Counted from the stretch's first letter, positions 6,669 through 15,572 are shown. The stretch is 32,253 nt of DNA from an archaeon (GCA_030620045.1 JAUXAD010000007.1:1-32253), one strand, 5' to 3'. Numbers and translations: made by a program. The notes: generated by a model from the sequence alone, not told the origin.

Positions 6669-7007
6669 ATGAAAAACAACCTTAAAATTTCAAATATAGT
6701 AATGAGTGGAAGAATACCATTAAAAAAAGAAAGAATTTCTGCAAAACAATTTGACTTATTAATTGAAAAATATGGATGGAGTGAAGTATCTTTCGGAGAG
6801 AATTATGGATCAAGATTTTCTAAGAAGTTTCATATAAGAGAAAAGAAAGAAATGTCTGTGCATAATAAAGAGAAACAACCTTATGTAACTATTTTTGCAT
6901 TAGGGGGAATCATTATTGTTGGTTTAAAAAGTAAAAAAGAAGCAGATGTTGTTTATGATTTAGTTATTAAAGATATTAAAAAAGCTTGTCCAAAAATATT
7001 AAAATGA
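6669..7007 (+). CDS. TBP-like single-repeat protein (112 aa)
   Basis: The sequence follows the pattern of one half of a TATA-binding protein: first strand KISNIVMSGRIP (6-17), helix ISAKQFDLLIEKY (23-35), and the diagnostic C-terminal strand-turn-strand-helix YVTIFALGGIIIVGLKSKK (72-90) followed by EADVVYDLVIKDIKK, matching the family pattern IFxSGKxVxTGxKSxEDA. Archaeal TBPs have two such repeats in ~180 residues; only one is present here, so it would have to dimerise. Some DNA-contacting positions (GKIV to GIII) are altered. Likely a transcription modulator or a degenerate TBP fold with another use. The assignment is by eye. Confidence 0.5.
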   Translation: MKNNLKISNIVMSGRIPLKKERISAKQFDLLIEKYGWSEVSFGENYGSRFSKKFHIREKKEMSVHNKEKQPYVTIFALGGIIIVGLKSKKEADVVYDLVIKDIKKACPKILK

Positions 7008-7186
7008 AATACGAACTCCCCGCCTTCGCAAGAATGTCAAAGAAAGAAGAGCAGGAAATATCAGAAAGATTAAACACAAGAATAGGAGAAATATCAAAGA
7101 GTTTTTTAAGCGGATTATTTTTCTTTATCACAGTTCCAATCTCTATTTATAAGAAACTAAAAAAACAAAAGGAGATGGGAGAATGA
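7004..7186 (+). CDS. Small protein with C-terminal membrane segment (60 aa)
   Basis: Start at the ATGA overlap with the preceding stop (MKYELPAFARMSKKEE). A charged helix (14-35) is followed by a hydrophobic stretch SGLFFFITVPISIYKKL (40-56) and a short basic tail, so it is probably tail-anchored. The stop overlaps the methyltransferase ATG. Family not recognised. Confidence 0.6.
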   Translation: MKYELPAFARMSKKEEQEISERLNTRIGEISKSFLSGLFFFITVPISIYKKLKKQKEMGE

Positions 7187-7710
7187 AATTAAATTTGGGC
7201 TGTGGAAATGATAAAAAGCAAGGCTACATTAATATTGATGTTTCAAAAGAAGTTAAACCTAATAAAATCTGGGATTTAGAAAAAACCCCACTTCCATTTA
7301 AAGAAAATTCTATAGACGAGATTCTTGCCTTCCATATTTTAGAGCATATCAATAATTTTATTCCTTTAATGCACGATTTACATAGAATATGTAAAAATAG
7401 AGCAATTCTAAAAGTCAAAACACCTTTTTATTCGTCTTTGGGGCAATTTAACGACCCAACGCATGTAAGGTTTTTTACTCCTTTTTCTTTTGATTATTTT
7501 AGGAAAGGAAATTACTCTCATCAAGTTGGGGCAAAAAAAGATATGTTTAAAGTAAAGAAAGTAAAACTGAATATATGGTTGGGCAAGAACAAATACCTAA
7601 ATAGGTTTTTTAATTTTTTAGTAAATCTTAATCATCCTCATTATTGTCGTCTGTTTGCTTGGACTTTTCCTAGTTCAGAAATAGAGTTTGAGATAGAGGT
7701 GTTGAAATGA
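7183..7710 (+). CDS. SAM-dependent methyltransferase, class I (175 aa)
   Basis: Motif I LNLGCGND (3-10), acidic loop NIDVS (17-21), WDLEKTPLPFKENSID (30-45) and HILEHI (51-56) form the Methyltransf_11-type Rossmann core. The length is short for a full enzyme, but the core is complete. It is coupled by 4-nt overlaps to the gene before and to the glycosyltransferase after. The substrate is unknown; pairing with a GT2 enzyme and the many N-x-S/T sites in the spike protein suggests modification of a sugar or envelope component. Confidence 0.85.
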   Translation: MKLNLGCGNDKKQGYINIDVSKEVKPNKIWDLEKTPLPFKENSIDEILAFHILEHINNFIPLMHDLHRICKNRAILKVKTPFYSSLGQFNDPTHVRFFTPFSFDYFRKGNYSHQVGAKKDMFKVKKVKLNIWLGKNKYLNRFFNFLVNLNHPHYCRLFAWTFPSSEIEFEIEVLK

Positions 7711-8567
7711 AAACAAAACTTGTAAGCATAATAATTCCCACTCGCAATCGTGCCTTGCTTCTAAGAAGAGCAATAAATAGTATTTTAAAACAAACATTTC
7801 AAGATTTTGAGGTAATAGTTGTTGATGATTCTTCAACAGATAATACAAAAGAGATCATCAAGTTCAAAGATAAAAGAATAAGATATTTTCTAAAGAAAAG
7901 AAAGCCACACAATCCAGCATCAACCAGGAATGATGGCATAAAAAAAGCAAAAGGAGAATATGTTGCATTTTTAGATGATGATGATGAATGGTTGCCTGAA
8001 AAATTAGAGAAACAAATGAAGGTTTTTTCAGGAAATAAAAATATCATAGTGGTTCATTCAAATTATTATCTGATAAAAGATGATGGTGTTTTTAAGAAAG
8101 GTTATAAACTTAAATTAGAAGGAAATGTTAGCTTAAAAGATTTTGTTTATAAAGGGATAACTCCTTCAACTGCAATAATTAAAAAGAAATATCTTAAAAA
8201 AGAATTATTTGATGAGAATTTAAATTGTGCCGAAGACAGGGAATTATTTATAAGGATTTCAAAATATGGCGAAATCGCTTTTTGTTCAGAATTTTTAGTA
8301 AATGTATATAAGCATAAAAAAAACACAACATTAAACTTAAAAAACAAGATAGAATCAGAAGAATATTTTATTAAAAAATATTTGAAAGAACTTACAGAAC
8401 AAAAATTGTTATGGATATATTTTTACAGATTAGGCTCACTAAATATATCAAATAAAGAATTTAAAAAAGCAAGAACTTATTTTTCAAGGACAATCAAGCT
8501 TAGACCCTTATTTTTTAGGGCTTATCCTTATTATGTTTTTGCAGCGTCATTAAAAATTAGAAAATGA
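7707..8567 (+). CDS. Family 2 glycosyltransferase (286 aa)
   Basis: N-terminal GT-A fold: VSIIIPTRNR (6-15), EVIVVDDSSTDNT (35-47), NPASTRNDGIKKAKGEYVAFLDDDDEW (69-94), with the nucleotide-sugar/metal-binding DDDD at 90-93. A C-terminal helical part (230-286) contains a TPR-like KARTYFSRTIKLRP. No membrane helices, so cytosolic. Probably transfers a sugar to lipid or to an oligosaccharide; donor and acceptor cannot be read from sequence. Translationally coupled to the methyltransferase (ATGA). Confidence 0.88.
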   Translation: MKTKLVSIIIPTRNRALLLRRAINSILKQTFQDFEVIVVDDSSTDNTKEIIKFKDKRIRYFLKKRKPHNPASTRNDGIKKAKGEYVAFLDDDDEWLPEKLEKQMKVFSGNKNIIVVHSNYYLIKDDGVFKKGYKLKLEGNVSLKDFVYKGITPSTAIIKKKYLKKELFDENLNCAEDRELFIRISKYGEIAFCSEFLVNVYKHKKNTTLNLKNKIESEEYFIKKYLKELTEQKLLWIYFYRLGSLNISNKEFKKARTYFSRTIKLRPLFFRAYPYYVFAASLKIRK

Positions 8568-8809
8568 AAATCGTAGAAGTTGAATGGATTGATGCACATT
8601 CAAGCATGGATGCTATGACTATTTCAGACTTGGAAAAGCAGAAACCATTTTTAACTAAAAGTTGTGGTTACTTAATTAAAGAAGATGAAGAAAAAATTAT
8701 CCTAGGCTTCATGCTGTTCGGCTTCAATATTAATGATGAACCATTATTAAAACATTATCAAGTAATTCCAAAAGGAATGGTAAAGAAAATTAAGGTAATT
8801 AGAGAATGA
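8564..8809 (+). CDS. Hypothetical protein (81 aa)
   Basis: A short soluble protein starting MKIVEVEWIDAHSSMD. The VEWIDA start and the YLIKEDEEKIILGFML strand pair resemble small beta-rich proteins often seen in phages, but no named family was recognised. It overlaps both neighbours by 4 nt, which supports it as a real gene. Confidence 0.65.
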   Translation: MKIVEVEWIDAHSSMDAMTISDLEKQKPFLTKSCGYLIKEDEEKIILGFMLFGFNINDEPLLKHYQVIPKGMVKKIKVIRE

Positions 8810-9066
8810 AACTAGGAGAACCAATAAAAGAAAGAATTGAAAATTGTATTTGTGGAAATGGGAATGTTCATACAAGAGAGTGCAAGAACCATAGAAGGAA
8901 AAAATATCAATTAGAACGACAGAAAATAGTTAGAAAAGAAAAGAGAGCAAAGCATATTTGTATCTATGGCGGATGCAAAGAAAAAATAAAACCCATTCCA
9001 GTCTATCCCCAATATTGTCGTAAGCATAAACCAAAAAAACAAAAGGAGATGGAGAAAAATAAATGA
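8806..9066 (+). CDS. Cys-rich basic protein (86 aa)
   Basis: Two Cys/His clusters: CICGNGNVHTRECKNH (14-29) and HICIYGGCKEK ... YCRKHKPKK (50-77), separated by a Lys/Arg-rich helix. The pattern suggests one or two zinc knuckles and nucleic-acid contact. Coupled to both neighbours by ATGA overlaps. Function unknown. Confidence 0.65.
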   Translation: MKLGEPIKERIENCICGNGNVHTRECKNHRRKKYQLERQKIVRKEKRAKHICIYGGCKEKIKPIPVYPQYCRKHKPKKQKEMEKNK

Positions 9067-9287
9067 CAACTAAAACATCAGCTTTAGAGAGAGAACTCAT
9101 AAGAAATGGATTAGAATTAGTCGCAGAGTTCAAAGGTTTTCAAATCTGGGCGAAAGGAGACAGACGAGCCTTATATGATTTAACCGAGAGAAAAGTTTGC
9201 TTGACTTACACCGAGAATGATGATATTTGTGAATACATAAATGAATGCGAGAAAATAAAAAATGACCGCCACAATATTAAAATTTGA
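9063..9287 (+). CDS. Hypothetical protein (74 aa)
   Basis: A soluble 74-aa protein (ALERELIRNGLELVAEFKGFQIW). It overlaps the upstream gene by 4 nt and the downstream gene by 26 nt. No family recognised. Confidence 0.6.
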   Translation: MTTKTSALERELIRNGLELVAEFKGFQIWAKGDRRALYDLTERKVCLTYTENDDICEYINECEKIKNDRHNIKI

Positions 9288-9675
9288 TGCAGCATATAGA
9301 AGAGTAATAGATAAATTAATATCTAACGGATTTAAAGTAAAAGATACTTTGTTGATTAATAAAGATAGATATTGTATTGTTTTAGGCAAACCCAAGAATA
9401 TTCTAATCACTTTTAAAAAAGAACTATTCCATAATTTTGGATCAATGTTCATAGATGAACATTCAGATGAAGAAGGCGACACTATTAATTGTTTAGACCT
9501 AAGAATTTCCTTAAGATATAAAGTAAAAGAGATCTACTTAGTTAATCCAAAAGGAATTGTTTACAAGATCCCTTTCATGGATTTTTTAGAGAAAAGTTTC
9601 AGGTGGGTTAATCGTGAAGGGAAAGAAGTAAGATCTGTTTCATTCAATGAATATAAAAAAGCATTTGAGGTTTAA
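9262..9675 (+). CDS. Hypothetical protein (137 aa)
   Basis: Alternating beta and alpha segments (RYCIVLGKPKNILITFKKEL; ISLRYKVKEIYLVNPKGIVYKIPFMDFLE) with a final basic stretch RWVNREGKEVRSVSFNEYKKA. The order of strands and a C-terminal helix could fit a small nuclease-like or restriction-like fold, but no catalytic signature is clear. Its start lies within the previous gene. Function not assigned. Confidence 0.6.
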   Translation: MTATILKFDAAYRRVIDKLISNGFKVKDTLLINKDRYCIVLGKPKNILITFKKELFHNFGSMFIDEHSDEEGDTINCLDLRISLRYKVKEIYLVNPKGIVYKIPFMDFLEKSFRWVNREGKEVRSVSFNEYKKAFEV

Positions 9676-9679
9676 AAAA

Positions 9680-9702
9680 TATTTAATTAAATTATAAGGA
9701 GG
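9680..9702 (+). promoter_or_regulatory. TATA-like box and strong Shine-Dalgarno
   Basis: TATTTAATTA (9680-9689) and AAGGAGG (9696-9702), the latter 8 nt before the ATG at 9711. A full Shine-Dalgarno is unusual here, where most genes are coupled by overlap or leaderless, so this small gene may be well expressed. Confidence 0.5.
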
Positions 9703-9710
9703 ACAAAAAC

Positions 9711-9866
9711 ATGACAGAAACTTATGAAGTTGACATTAAGTGTAAGAATTGTGGAGATTCTGCGGAAACAGAAATTCCAAAAGGAACTACTATTGAAGAC
9801 TTTGGAAAAAACAAAAAACCAACATGTGAAAATTGTGGTTGTGAAACAATCCGAACAAAAGAATAG
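9711..9866 (+). CDS. Zinc-ribbon protein (51 aa)
   Basis: 51 aa with two CxxC knuckles (CKNC at 11-14 and CENCGC near 39-44) joined by an acidic linker, a classic zinc ribbon. The start is fixed by the Shine-Dalgarno. Small zinc ribbons often serve in transcription or RNA contexts; no specific role can be read. It ends the small-gene block. Confidence 0.7.
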   Translation: MTETYEVDIKCKNCGDSAETEIPKGTTIEDFGKNKKPTCENCGCETIRTKE

Positions 9867-9876
9867 TTAAATTTTT

Positions 9877-9891
9877 AAGGATGTAATCCTT
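9877..9891 (+). promoter_or_regulatory. Inverted repeat before the envelope operon
   Basis: AAGGAT (9877-9882) / ATCCTT (9886-9891), preceded by a TATA-like AAATTTTTAA and followed 9 nt later by the ATG at 9901. This could be an operator at a leaderless promoter or the stem of a short terminator for the upstream gene. Confidence 0.35.
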
Positions 9892-9900
9892 TAACAAAGC

Positions 9901-10737
9901 ATGGAAAAAAGGGGATTATATCTATTTTTTATTGTAACATTATTTTTAATTCTAATTCCATTAGTAAATTCACAGCAACCAATTCAAACCCAAATAAATG
10001 TGAATACAGAAATAGGTTTAGATATTGTTTTTCCAAAAATTAATCCTTTAAAATTAAATGAGGATTTTAATTTTAATATCCAAGTTTATAACCGTAGCAA
10101 TAGTATAGAATTAAATAATATAACTACAAATTGTTCGTTCCATCTGATTAATTCTTCTGGACATCATATTTTCATAAGTGATCCCTTACCATATAATAAC
10201 GACCATGATCATTGGGAAGTAAATGTTAAAAGCGGAAATTTTTCTCAAAGTGGGAGGATGTCTTATTTAGTAGATTGCGTTCATTCAAGTCTTTCAAGTG
10301 GGTTTGCCTCATCAGATTTTGAAGTAACAATAACAGGAGATGCACTTGAAACTTCTAATTCTATAGTTTATCTTATATTAAGCATCAATGCATTGTTTCT
10401 CTTTTTACTCTGCCTTTTTGGGGGGATTGCCTTGCCATTTAAAAGCGAGAGAAATGATGAAGGAAAGATTGTTGCTGTGCAAAAATTAAAATATTTTAAA
10501 GTAGGTCTCATTTTTTTATCTTATGTCTTATTCGTATGGTTGTTAAATCTTCTTTTCGCTCTATCTAACAATTTCTCCATCATAAGTCAATATACTGCCT
10601 TCTTTGAAATAATCTTTGTAGTAGTGAACGCTTTTAGTTTCCCATTATTTGTTCTCATGCTTATCATAATGAGTATTTTGGCATGGAAGGATCTCAAATT
10701 AAAAAAATTATTATTAAAGGGAATAAACCCAGATTAA
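9901..10737 (+). CDS. Secreted/membrane protein with four membrane segments (278 aa)
   Basis: N-terminal signal (GLYLFFIVTLFLILIPLVNS, 5-24), an exported beta-rich domain (25-150) with several N-x-S/T sites, then three hydrophobic helices near 155-178, 200-222 and 232-260 and a short basic tail. Exposed domain plus C-terminal membrane bundle fits an envelope protein. First gene of the 9901-18724 block, which is dominated by membrane proteins. No family recognised. Confidence 0.75.
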   Translation: MEKRGLYLFFIVTLFLILIPLVNSQQPIQTQINVNTEIGLDIVFPKINPLKLNEDFNFNIQVYNRSNSIELNNITTNCSFHLINSSGHHIFISDPLPYNNDHDHWEVNVKSGNFSQSGRMSYLVDCVHSSLSSGFASSDFEVTITGDALETSNSIVYLILSINALFLFLLCLFGGIALPFKSERNDEGKIVAVQKLKYFKVGLIFLSYVLFVWLLNLLFALSNNFSIISQYTAFFEIIFVVVNAFSFPLFVLMLIIMSILAWKDLKLKKLLLKGINPD

Positions 10738-10738
10738 G

Positions 10739-10951
10739 ATGGAAGATGAAACTATAAGAGTTAGCACAAGATTCAATAAAGAAATAGAAGACATCAAAGA
10801 AAAAAGAAAAGAAGCAGGGATAGATAAAAAAAGAATTTCAAGCAGAGCCTTAACATCCTTAATTCCAAGACATAAACTTTGGAAGAAAATAAAAGAAGAA
10901 ATGATTGAGTATAAATTTAAAAACAATACAAATTTTGAAAATGAAAACTAA
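10739..10951 (+). CDS. Small charged protein, possibly RHH-like (70 aa)
   Basis: Start MEDETIRVSTRFNKEIEDIKE resembles the strand-helix opening of ribbon-helix-helix proteins; the remainder is a charged helix (RHKLWKKIKEEMIEYKF). It begins 1 nt after the upstream stop and overlaps the next gene by 11 nt. It may be a regulator of the block, or a cytosolic adapter. Confidence 0.55.
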   Translation: MEDETIRVSTRFNKEIEDIKEKRKEAGIDKKRISSRALTSLIPRHKLWKKIKEEMIEYKFKNNTNFENEN

Positions 10952-11486
10952 AAAAGGAGTAGCAACAGCGAACATTTTCCCATTTATAATACTAGCTTTC
11001 ATAGCTATTCTTGTCTTCGGAATTTTCCTATATACTTATAATGCAATAACTAATAGCTTTTTAAATTCTGGAGTTGAAATGGCTGGACAAGTAAACCTTA
11101 CAAATGCAACACAAAATACAATGGGAAAAATAAATACAGCCATGTTAAATCAAGCGAATCTAATTTCCATCATTTTCTTATTCGCTATAGTATTCGCCAT
11201 GTTTATTATCGCTTACTTAACTAGAGATAAATCTCCAGCCATCTTCTTTGTATTGGATTTACTCATCATAATCTTTGCTTACATTTTAGCTGTCTATATC
11301 TCAAACTCTTATGAAACAATATTAAACAGCATACCGTTCCAATCAATTTTCATTAGTAATCTTAATTTAGCTACCACATTCCTTTTGCAGCTACCAAAAA
11401 TTACTGTAATAGTCGGTGTCATTACAATGATTATATCATATTCAGCAATTCCAAAAACAAAAGAGGAAGAGGTTGCTGGTTATTGA
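10941..11486 (+). CDS. Four-helix membrane protein (181 aa)
   Basis: Start placed at MKTKKGVATANIFPF; the frame extends 36 nt upstream only through the previous gene. Hydrophobic helices near 13-36, 70-91, 98-120 and 145-168, with short loops. Probably integral in the envelope or host membrane. Its stop lies 1 nt before the spike gene ATG, so the two are likely co-translated. Confidence 0.7.
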   Translation: MKTKKGVATANIFPFIILAFIAILVFGIFLYTYNAITNSFLNSGVEMAGQVNLTNATQNTMGKINTAMLNQANLISIIFLFAIVFAMFIIAYLTRDKSPAIFFVLDLLIIIFAYILAVYISNSYETILNSIPFQSIFISNLNLATTFLLQLPKITVIVGVITMIISYSAIPKTKEEEVAGY

Positions 11487-11487
11487 A

Positions 11488-14400
11488 ATGAAAAAAATAT
11501 TATTATTTATATTTTGTGTGATTCTTTTAGTCGGAACTATTTCTGCTTTTAATGTAAAGAAATTTGATGATATAATTGGAGATTATGGGAAAGTAACTAT
11601 TAAAGAAAGAAAGTGGTATGATCCTTTTGGGTGGGTATTTGAAAAGATTATTATAGAAAAGGAAATAGTTGAACACACTCCAAAATGTTTAGTTAATTGT
11701 TATTCAGAGGGTGTTTCCACTTTGTATAGAAATATGTCTTTATTTGATAGGTTTGAGTTTAAAAATAGAAAAGGTGAAGATATTTCTATTAATTATAATA
11801 TTTTTATAAAACAAAATGTAACTAACATACAAAAAATTACTTCAAATAAAAATAATAAGACCATAACAAAAAAGACAATAAAGATTGTAGAAGAAAAATG
11901 GATTGAATATAATTATGAAGTTTTAAATGCTGGGAGTTATGAATGGCGAATTGAAGGTAAGAAAGACCCAAATGAAGATGTTGATTGGATTGGAACAACA
12001 AATGGAATACGATTAACTGATTGGGCTTGGTGGGAAGCTTTTGAGGGAAGATTTGAAATTTTCAACACGACAGGAATACAATATTGGACAGTACCAGATA
12101 GTGTTACAAACATTTCACTCCTTGTAGTAGCTGGAGGAGGTGCGAACCTTGAAGGAAATAGAGGTGGAGGAGGAGCAGGCGGTGTTTATTTTAATAATAG
12201 TTATTCAATAACGCCTTTAGATAACATTACAGTAGTAGTTGGTAATGGTATGACCTTGAATATAGGAACTAACGGAGGAAATTCAAGTTTTGAGGGAGTA
12301 ATAACAATAGGAGGAGGAGCAGGTGGCAATGCAGGGAATAATGGTCTTCCTGGTGGTTCTGGAGGCGGTGGCGGAGAAAATAAAGTTGGTGGTGTTGCTC
12401 TACAGCCTTCTTCTGCTTCTGGAGGATATGGTTATGCTGGTGGTGATGGTTATAGTGTTGGTTATGTTTCTGGAGGTGGAGGAGGAGCAGGTGAAGTAGG
12501 AAAAGATGGTTATTCAGAACATTCTGGAGATGGTGGTGATGGAATAATTATATTCGGAGAATGTTGGGCTGGAGGTGGAGGTGCAGGAAGTCACGATGAT
12601 TATAGAGGTTTAGGAAACACAACATGTGGAGGAGGAGCAGGAACGCAGTCAGGAAACAGAGGTGCTCTCGCAGGTATTAACGGAAGTGCCAATACAGGTG
12701 GCGGAGGACTAAATGGAGGTTCAGGAATTGTTGTTGTAAGATACTTTCTTGGCGAACCAAGTGTAAGTCTCAATTTTCCAATAAATACCTATAATTCAAC
12801 TTCTCTAGATATAACTTTTAATGGAACTGTAACTTCTCCAATAGGAGTTATAAATGTTTCATTAGTAATTGATGGTTCTTATATTGAGACAAATAGTTCT
12901 GGAATAAATGATACCCATTATTATTTTACAAAATCATTATCAGAGAGATTATATAATTGGACTTATGAAGCTTGTAATATTGTCGGTTGCATAAATGCTA
13001 CTACAAGAACATTTAGTATTGATGTAACAGCCCCTTTCTTAAATTTAACTGCCCCTTCTGGATTAATAGGTTTAGCTACTCCAACCATAAACGAAACCTT
13101 ATACTGGAATGTCTCTGACGATCATTTAGATTCTTGTTGGTTTAATTACAATTCAACAAATACTACTGTAACTTGTGCCGACAATACAACAACATTTTCA
13201 TTAACATCCCAAAGGAATTTAACATTCTACGCAAATGATACTCTCGGGCATTTGGCTTCCAACTTCACAACATGGAGTTATAAAGTATTTTTTAATGAGG
13301 AATCATTTAATAATGAGACGATAGAAGGAACTACGGAAATTTTTATATTAAATGTAACTATCGGGGGAGGAGTCCAGTTAGCAACCACAAATTTAAAATA
13401 TAATGATACTGATAATTTTGCTGCGTTATCCACAGATGCAGGGGGAAATAGAATATCAACAGTATCAAAAATAATTCCAGATGTAAATACAGAGACCAAT
13501 TTATCTTTCTACTGGTCTTTGACTTTGGATGATTCAACAAACATCAATACTTCAAGCAAGAACCAAACTGTAAAGAATTTAGCAATAGATGATTGTTCTG
13601 TCCACACCAATTTAATTTTTAATTATACTATAGTGAGTGAAGAAGCCCAAGAGGTTTTACCTAACACAACTTTAGAAATAGATATAAACATTTTCTCACT
13701 AGATAAATCTGTATCTATATTAAATTTTTCAACATTATATGATGATGAAAATCCAGCGACTGTTTGTTTAAATACAGACTTAACTAATAGCACAAACTAT
13801 TTATTAGATTCTATTGTAAGATACGAAGCAATAAATCATACAAATGAATATTATAATTTACAAAGTTTCACCTTAGAAAATTCCACAGTACCACAACACA
13901 TAACTTTATATGATTTACTAAGTGAAGATTCCACAGAATTTCAAATAACATTTAAAGATTCAGATTTCGCAGTAGTAGAAGATGCCTTAATACAAATTAA
14001 CAGGGAGTATGTCGCAGAAGGGGTGTTTAAAACAGTAGAGATCCCAAAAACAGATTCTAACGGACAGGCAGTAGGGCATCTAGTTGAAAAAGAAGTTATT
14101 TATAATATTATTGTAGTGAAAAATAGTGTGGTACTAGGCACATTTGATAATGTTGTTGCTTTCTGCCAGGATGCTTTTATTGGTAATTGTTTTATTACTC
14201 TAAATGCCCTAAAAGCAGGAACTATAGTCTTTGACTATGATGATGAAGTCGGCTTAGCCTTTGCTTTTTCCTATAATGAATCTTCAAGACTTTTACAATT
14301 TCCATTCACTACATTAGACGGAAGCGTTAAAGATGTATCTTTATTAGCAACAAAATTAGATCAATTAGGGAATACGACAGCGTGTACCGAATCATTAACA

Positions 14401-14748
14401 ACCTCTTCTGGAACACTATCTTGTTCAGTTCCTGATTCTATAGGAAATGAAACCATAATTGTAGAAATATTTGTTGAAGGAGATTTAAAAATCACAAATT
14501 ATATCCAGACAGGAACTCCTTTTGACCTTGGAGATGTTGGATATTTCTTAATGTTCTTCTTAGTATTATCCTTGGCTTTAATGATGACACAGTCTAAGAT
14601 AGCAGTTATTTTAGGTGTGGTTCTTGGTTTTATTTCATCTATCTTATTATCTTTTATGAAGGGAGGAATACTAGGATATGGAAGTTCTATCATATGGTTA
14701 GTAATCATGGCAGTAATATTAATTTGGAGATTAAATAAAGAAGGTTAA
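11488..14748 (+). CDS. Spike/adhesin-like glycine-rich surface protein (1086 aa)
   Basis: Start at MKKILLFIFCVILLVGTISAF, a clear signal peptide. Architecture by eye: unique N-domain (22-200), WTVPDSVTNISLLVVAGGG leading into a glycine-rich domain (about 205-420, many GGGGAG runs, ending SGIVVVRYF) like those of phage tail fibres and receptor-binding tips, then Ig-like beta domains (425-620), further beta regions, and three membrane helices at the C-terminus (about 1015-1083). Dozens of N-x-S/T sites suggest glycosylation. The size and C-terminal anchor suit a virion spike or adhesin facing outward; receptor unknown. Confidence 0.8.
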   Translation: MKKILLFIFCVILLVGTISAFNVKKFDDIIGDYGKVTIKERKWYDPFGWVFEKIIIEKEIVEHTPKCLVNCYSEGVSTLYRNMSLFDRFEFKNRKGEDISINYNIFIKQNVTNIQKITSNKNNKTITKKTIKIVEEKWIEYNYEVLNAGSYEWRIEGKKDPNEDVDWIGTTNGIRLTDWAWWEAFEGRFEIFNTTGIQYWTVPDSVTNISLLVVAGGGANLEGNRGGGGAGGVYFNNSYSITPLDNITVVVGNGMTLNIGTNGGNSSFEGVITIGGGAGGNAGNNGLPGGSGGGGGENKVGGVALQPSSASGGYGYAGGDGYSVGYVSGGGGGAGEVGKDGYSEHSGDGGDGIIIFGECWAGGGGAGSHDDYRGLGNTTCGGGAGTQSGNRGALAGINGSANTGGGGLNGGSGIVVVRYFLGEPSVSLNFPINTYNSTSLDITFNGTVTSPIGVINVSLVIDGSYIETNSSGINDTHYYFTKSLSERLYNWTYEACNIVGCINATTRTFSIDVTAPFLNLTAPSGLIGLATPTINETLYWNVSDDHLDSCWFNYNSTNTTVTCADNTTTFSLTSQRNLTFYANDTLGHLASNFTTWSYKVFFNEESFNNETIEGTTEIFILNVTIGGGVQLATTNLKYNDTDNFAALSTDAGGNRISTVSKIIPDVNTETNLSFYWSLTLDDSTNINTSSKNQTVKNLAIDDCSVHTNLIFNYTIVSEEAQEVLPNTTLEIDINIFSLDKSVSILNFSTLYDDENPATVCLNTDLTNSTNYLLDSIVRYEAINHTNEYYNLQSFTLENSTVPQHITLYDLLSEDSTEFQITFKDSDFAVVEDALIQINREYVAEGVFKTVEIPKTDSNGQAVGHLVEKEVIYNIIVVKNSVVLGTFDNVVAFCQDAFIGNCFITLNALKAGTIVFDYDDEVGLAFAFSYNESSRLLQFPFTTLDGSVKDVSLLATKLDQLGNTTACTESLTTSSGTLSCSVPDSIGNETIIVEIFVEGDLKITNYIQTGTPFDLGDVGYFLMFFLVLSLALMMTQSKIAVILGVVLGFISSILLSFMKGGILGYGSSIIWLVIMAVILIWRLNKEG

Positions 14749-14756
14749 ACATAAAA

Positions 14757-15188
14757 ATGGCATCATCATTTCAAGAAACATTTGTAATTTTCGCACTAAT
14801 AGGACTTTTCGTATATGCTTCCATTTCTTTTATAGTTGTTACACAACGAGCAAACAATGTTGATCTAACGATATTAGAGAATGAAGCTATTAATAGAACC
14901 TTTACTAGATTAGAGACTAATTTAAGTGAGTTCAGGACACAGACTCAAGGACAAAAGGAAACCTTTGAATCGGAAATTCCAGAGCGTGGTTTTGGATCTT
15001 TACTTATATTTTCCATTGTATCTATAGGGCAGAAATTTACTGGGATGATAGTTGGCGTATATAATATTTTTATCGTACTCCCATCAGCAGTTTTAGGCAT
15101 CCCAAAAATTGTTATGAGTGTATTAAGTGCAATCCTCTTAGTTACTCTCGTCTTATTAGTATGGAGTGTTTATAGGACAGGAAGATAA
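14757..15188 (+). CDS. Membrane protein with coiled middle (143 aa)
   Basis: An N-terminal membrane helix (8-30), a polar helical section with one N-x-S site (33-75), then two hydrophobic stretches (78-107 and 112-136) and a basic end. Located between the spike and the capsid-like genes. Likely virion or assembly membrane component; not recognised. Confidence 0.7.
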   Translation: MASSFQETFVIFALIGLFVYASISFIVVTQRANNVDLTILENEAINRTFTRLETNLSEFRTQTQGQKETFESEIPERGFGSLLIFSIVSIGQKFTGMIVGVYNIFIVLPSAVLGIPKIVMSVLSAILLVTLVLLVWSVYRTGR

Positions 15189-15230
15189 AATGTTTAAGAT
15201 TAATCAAATAAAAGAATACAAACAGTTCAA

Positions 15231-15545
15231 ATGACATACACGCAACTAGAAGAGATACCATCATTGACCCTAGGGGAATTTTTAAAGTTTCCTAGTTTAG
15301 ACACCCCTATGTTTTATCCATTGTTGCTATTCGCAATCTTTTTAGTTTTCACTTTTTCCACATTTTTTAGGGAAGTAAGAAGAATTGGCAAAGGTAATAT
15401 CCTGTCGTCATTGGCTGTTGCAGGATTTGTTACTACTGCAATAGCAACTATATGGAGTTTATTAGGAGTAATCCAAGTCCAAGTTGTGGTGTTGACATTC
15501 GTAATTTCTTTAGTATTCCAGGTTATATATCTTATAACAAAATAA
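15231..15545 (+). CDS. Three-helix membrane protein (104 aa)
   Basis: A soluble start (TQLEEIPSLTLGEFLKF) followed by helices near 27-47, 57-78 and 80-101. A 14-codon frame (15190-15234) sits between it and the previous gene and overlaps its ATG, perhaps for coupling only. Last gene before a strong-looking promoter. Family not recognised. Confidence 0.65.
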   Translation: MTYTQLEEIPSLTLGEFLKFPSLDTPMFYPLLLFAIFLVFTFSTFFREVRRIGKGNILSSLAVAGFVTTAIATIWSLLGVIQVQVVVLTFVISLVFQVIYLITK

Positions 15546-15572
15546 TACAGGGAAGGAGATAAATGCTCTTTT

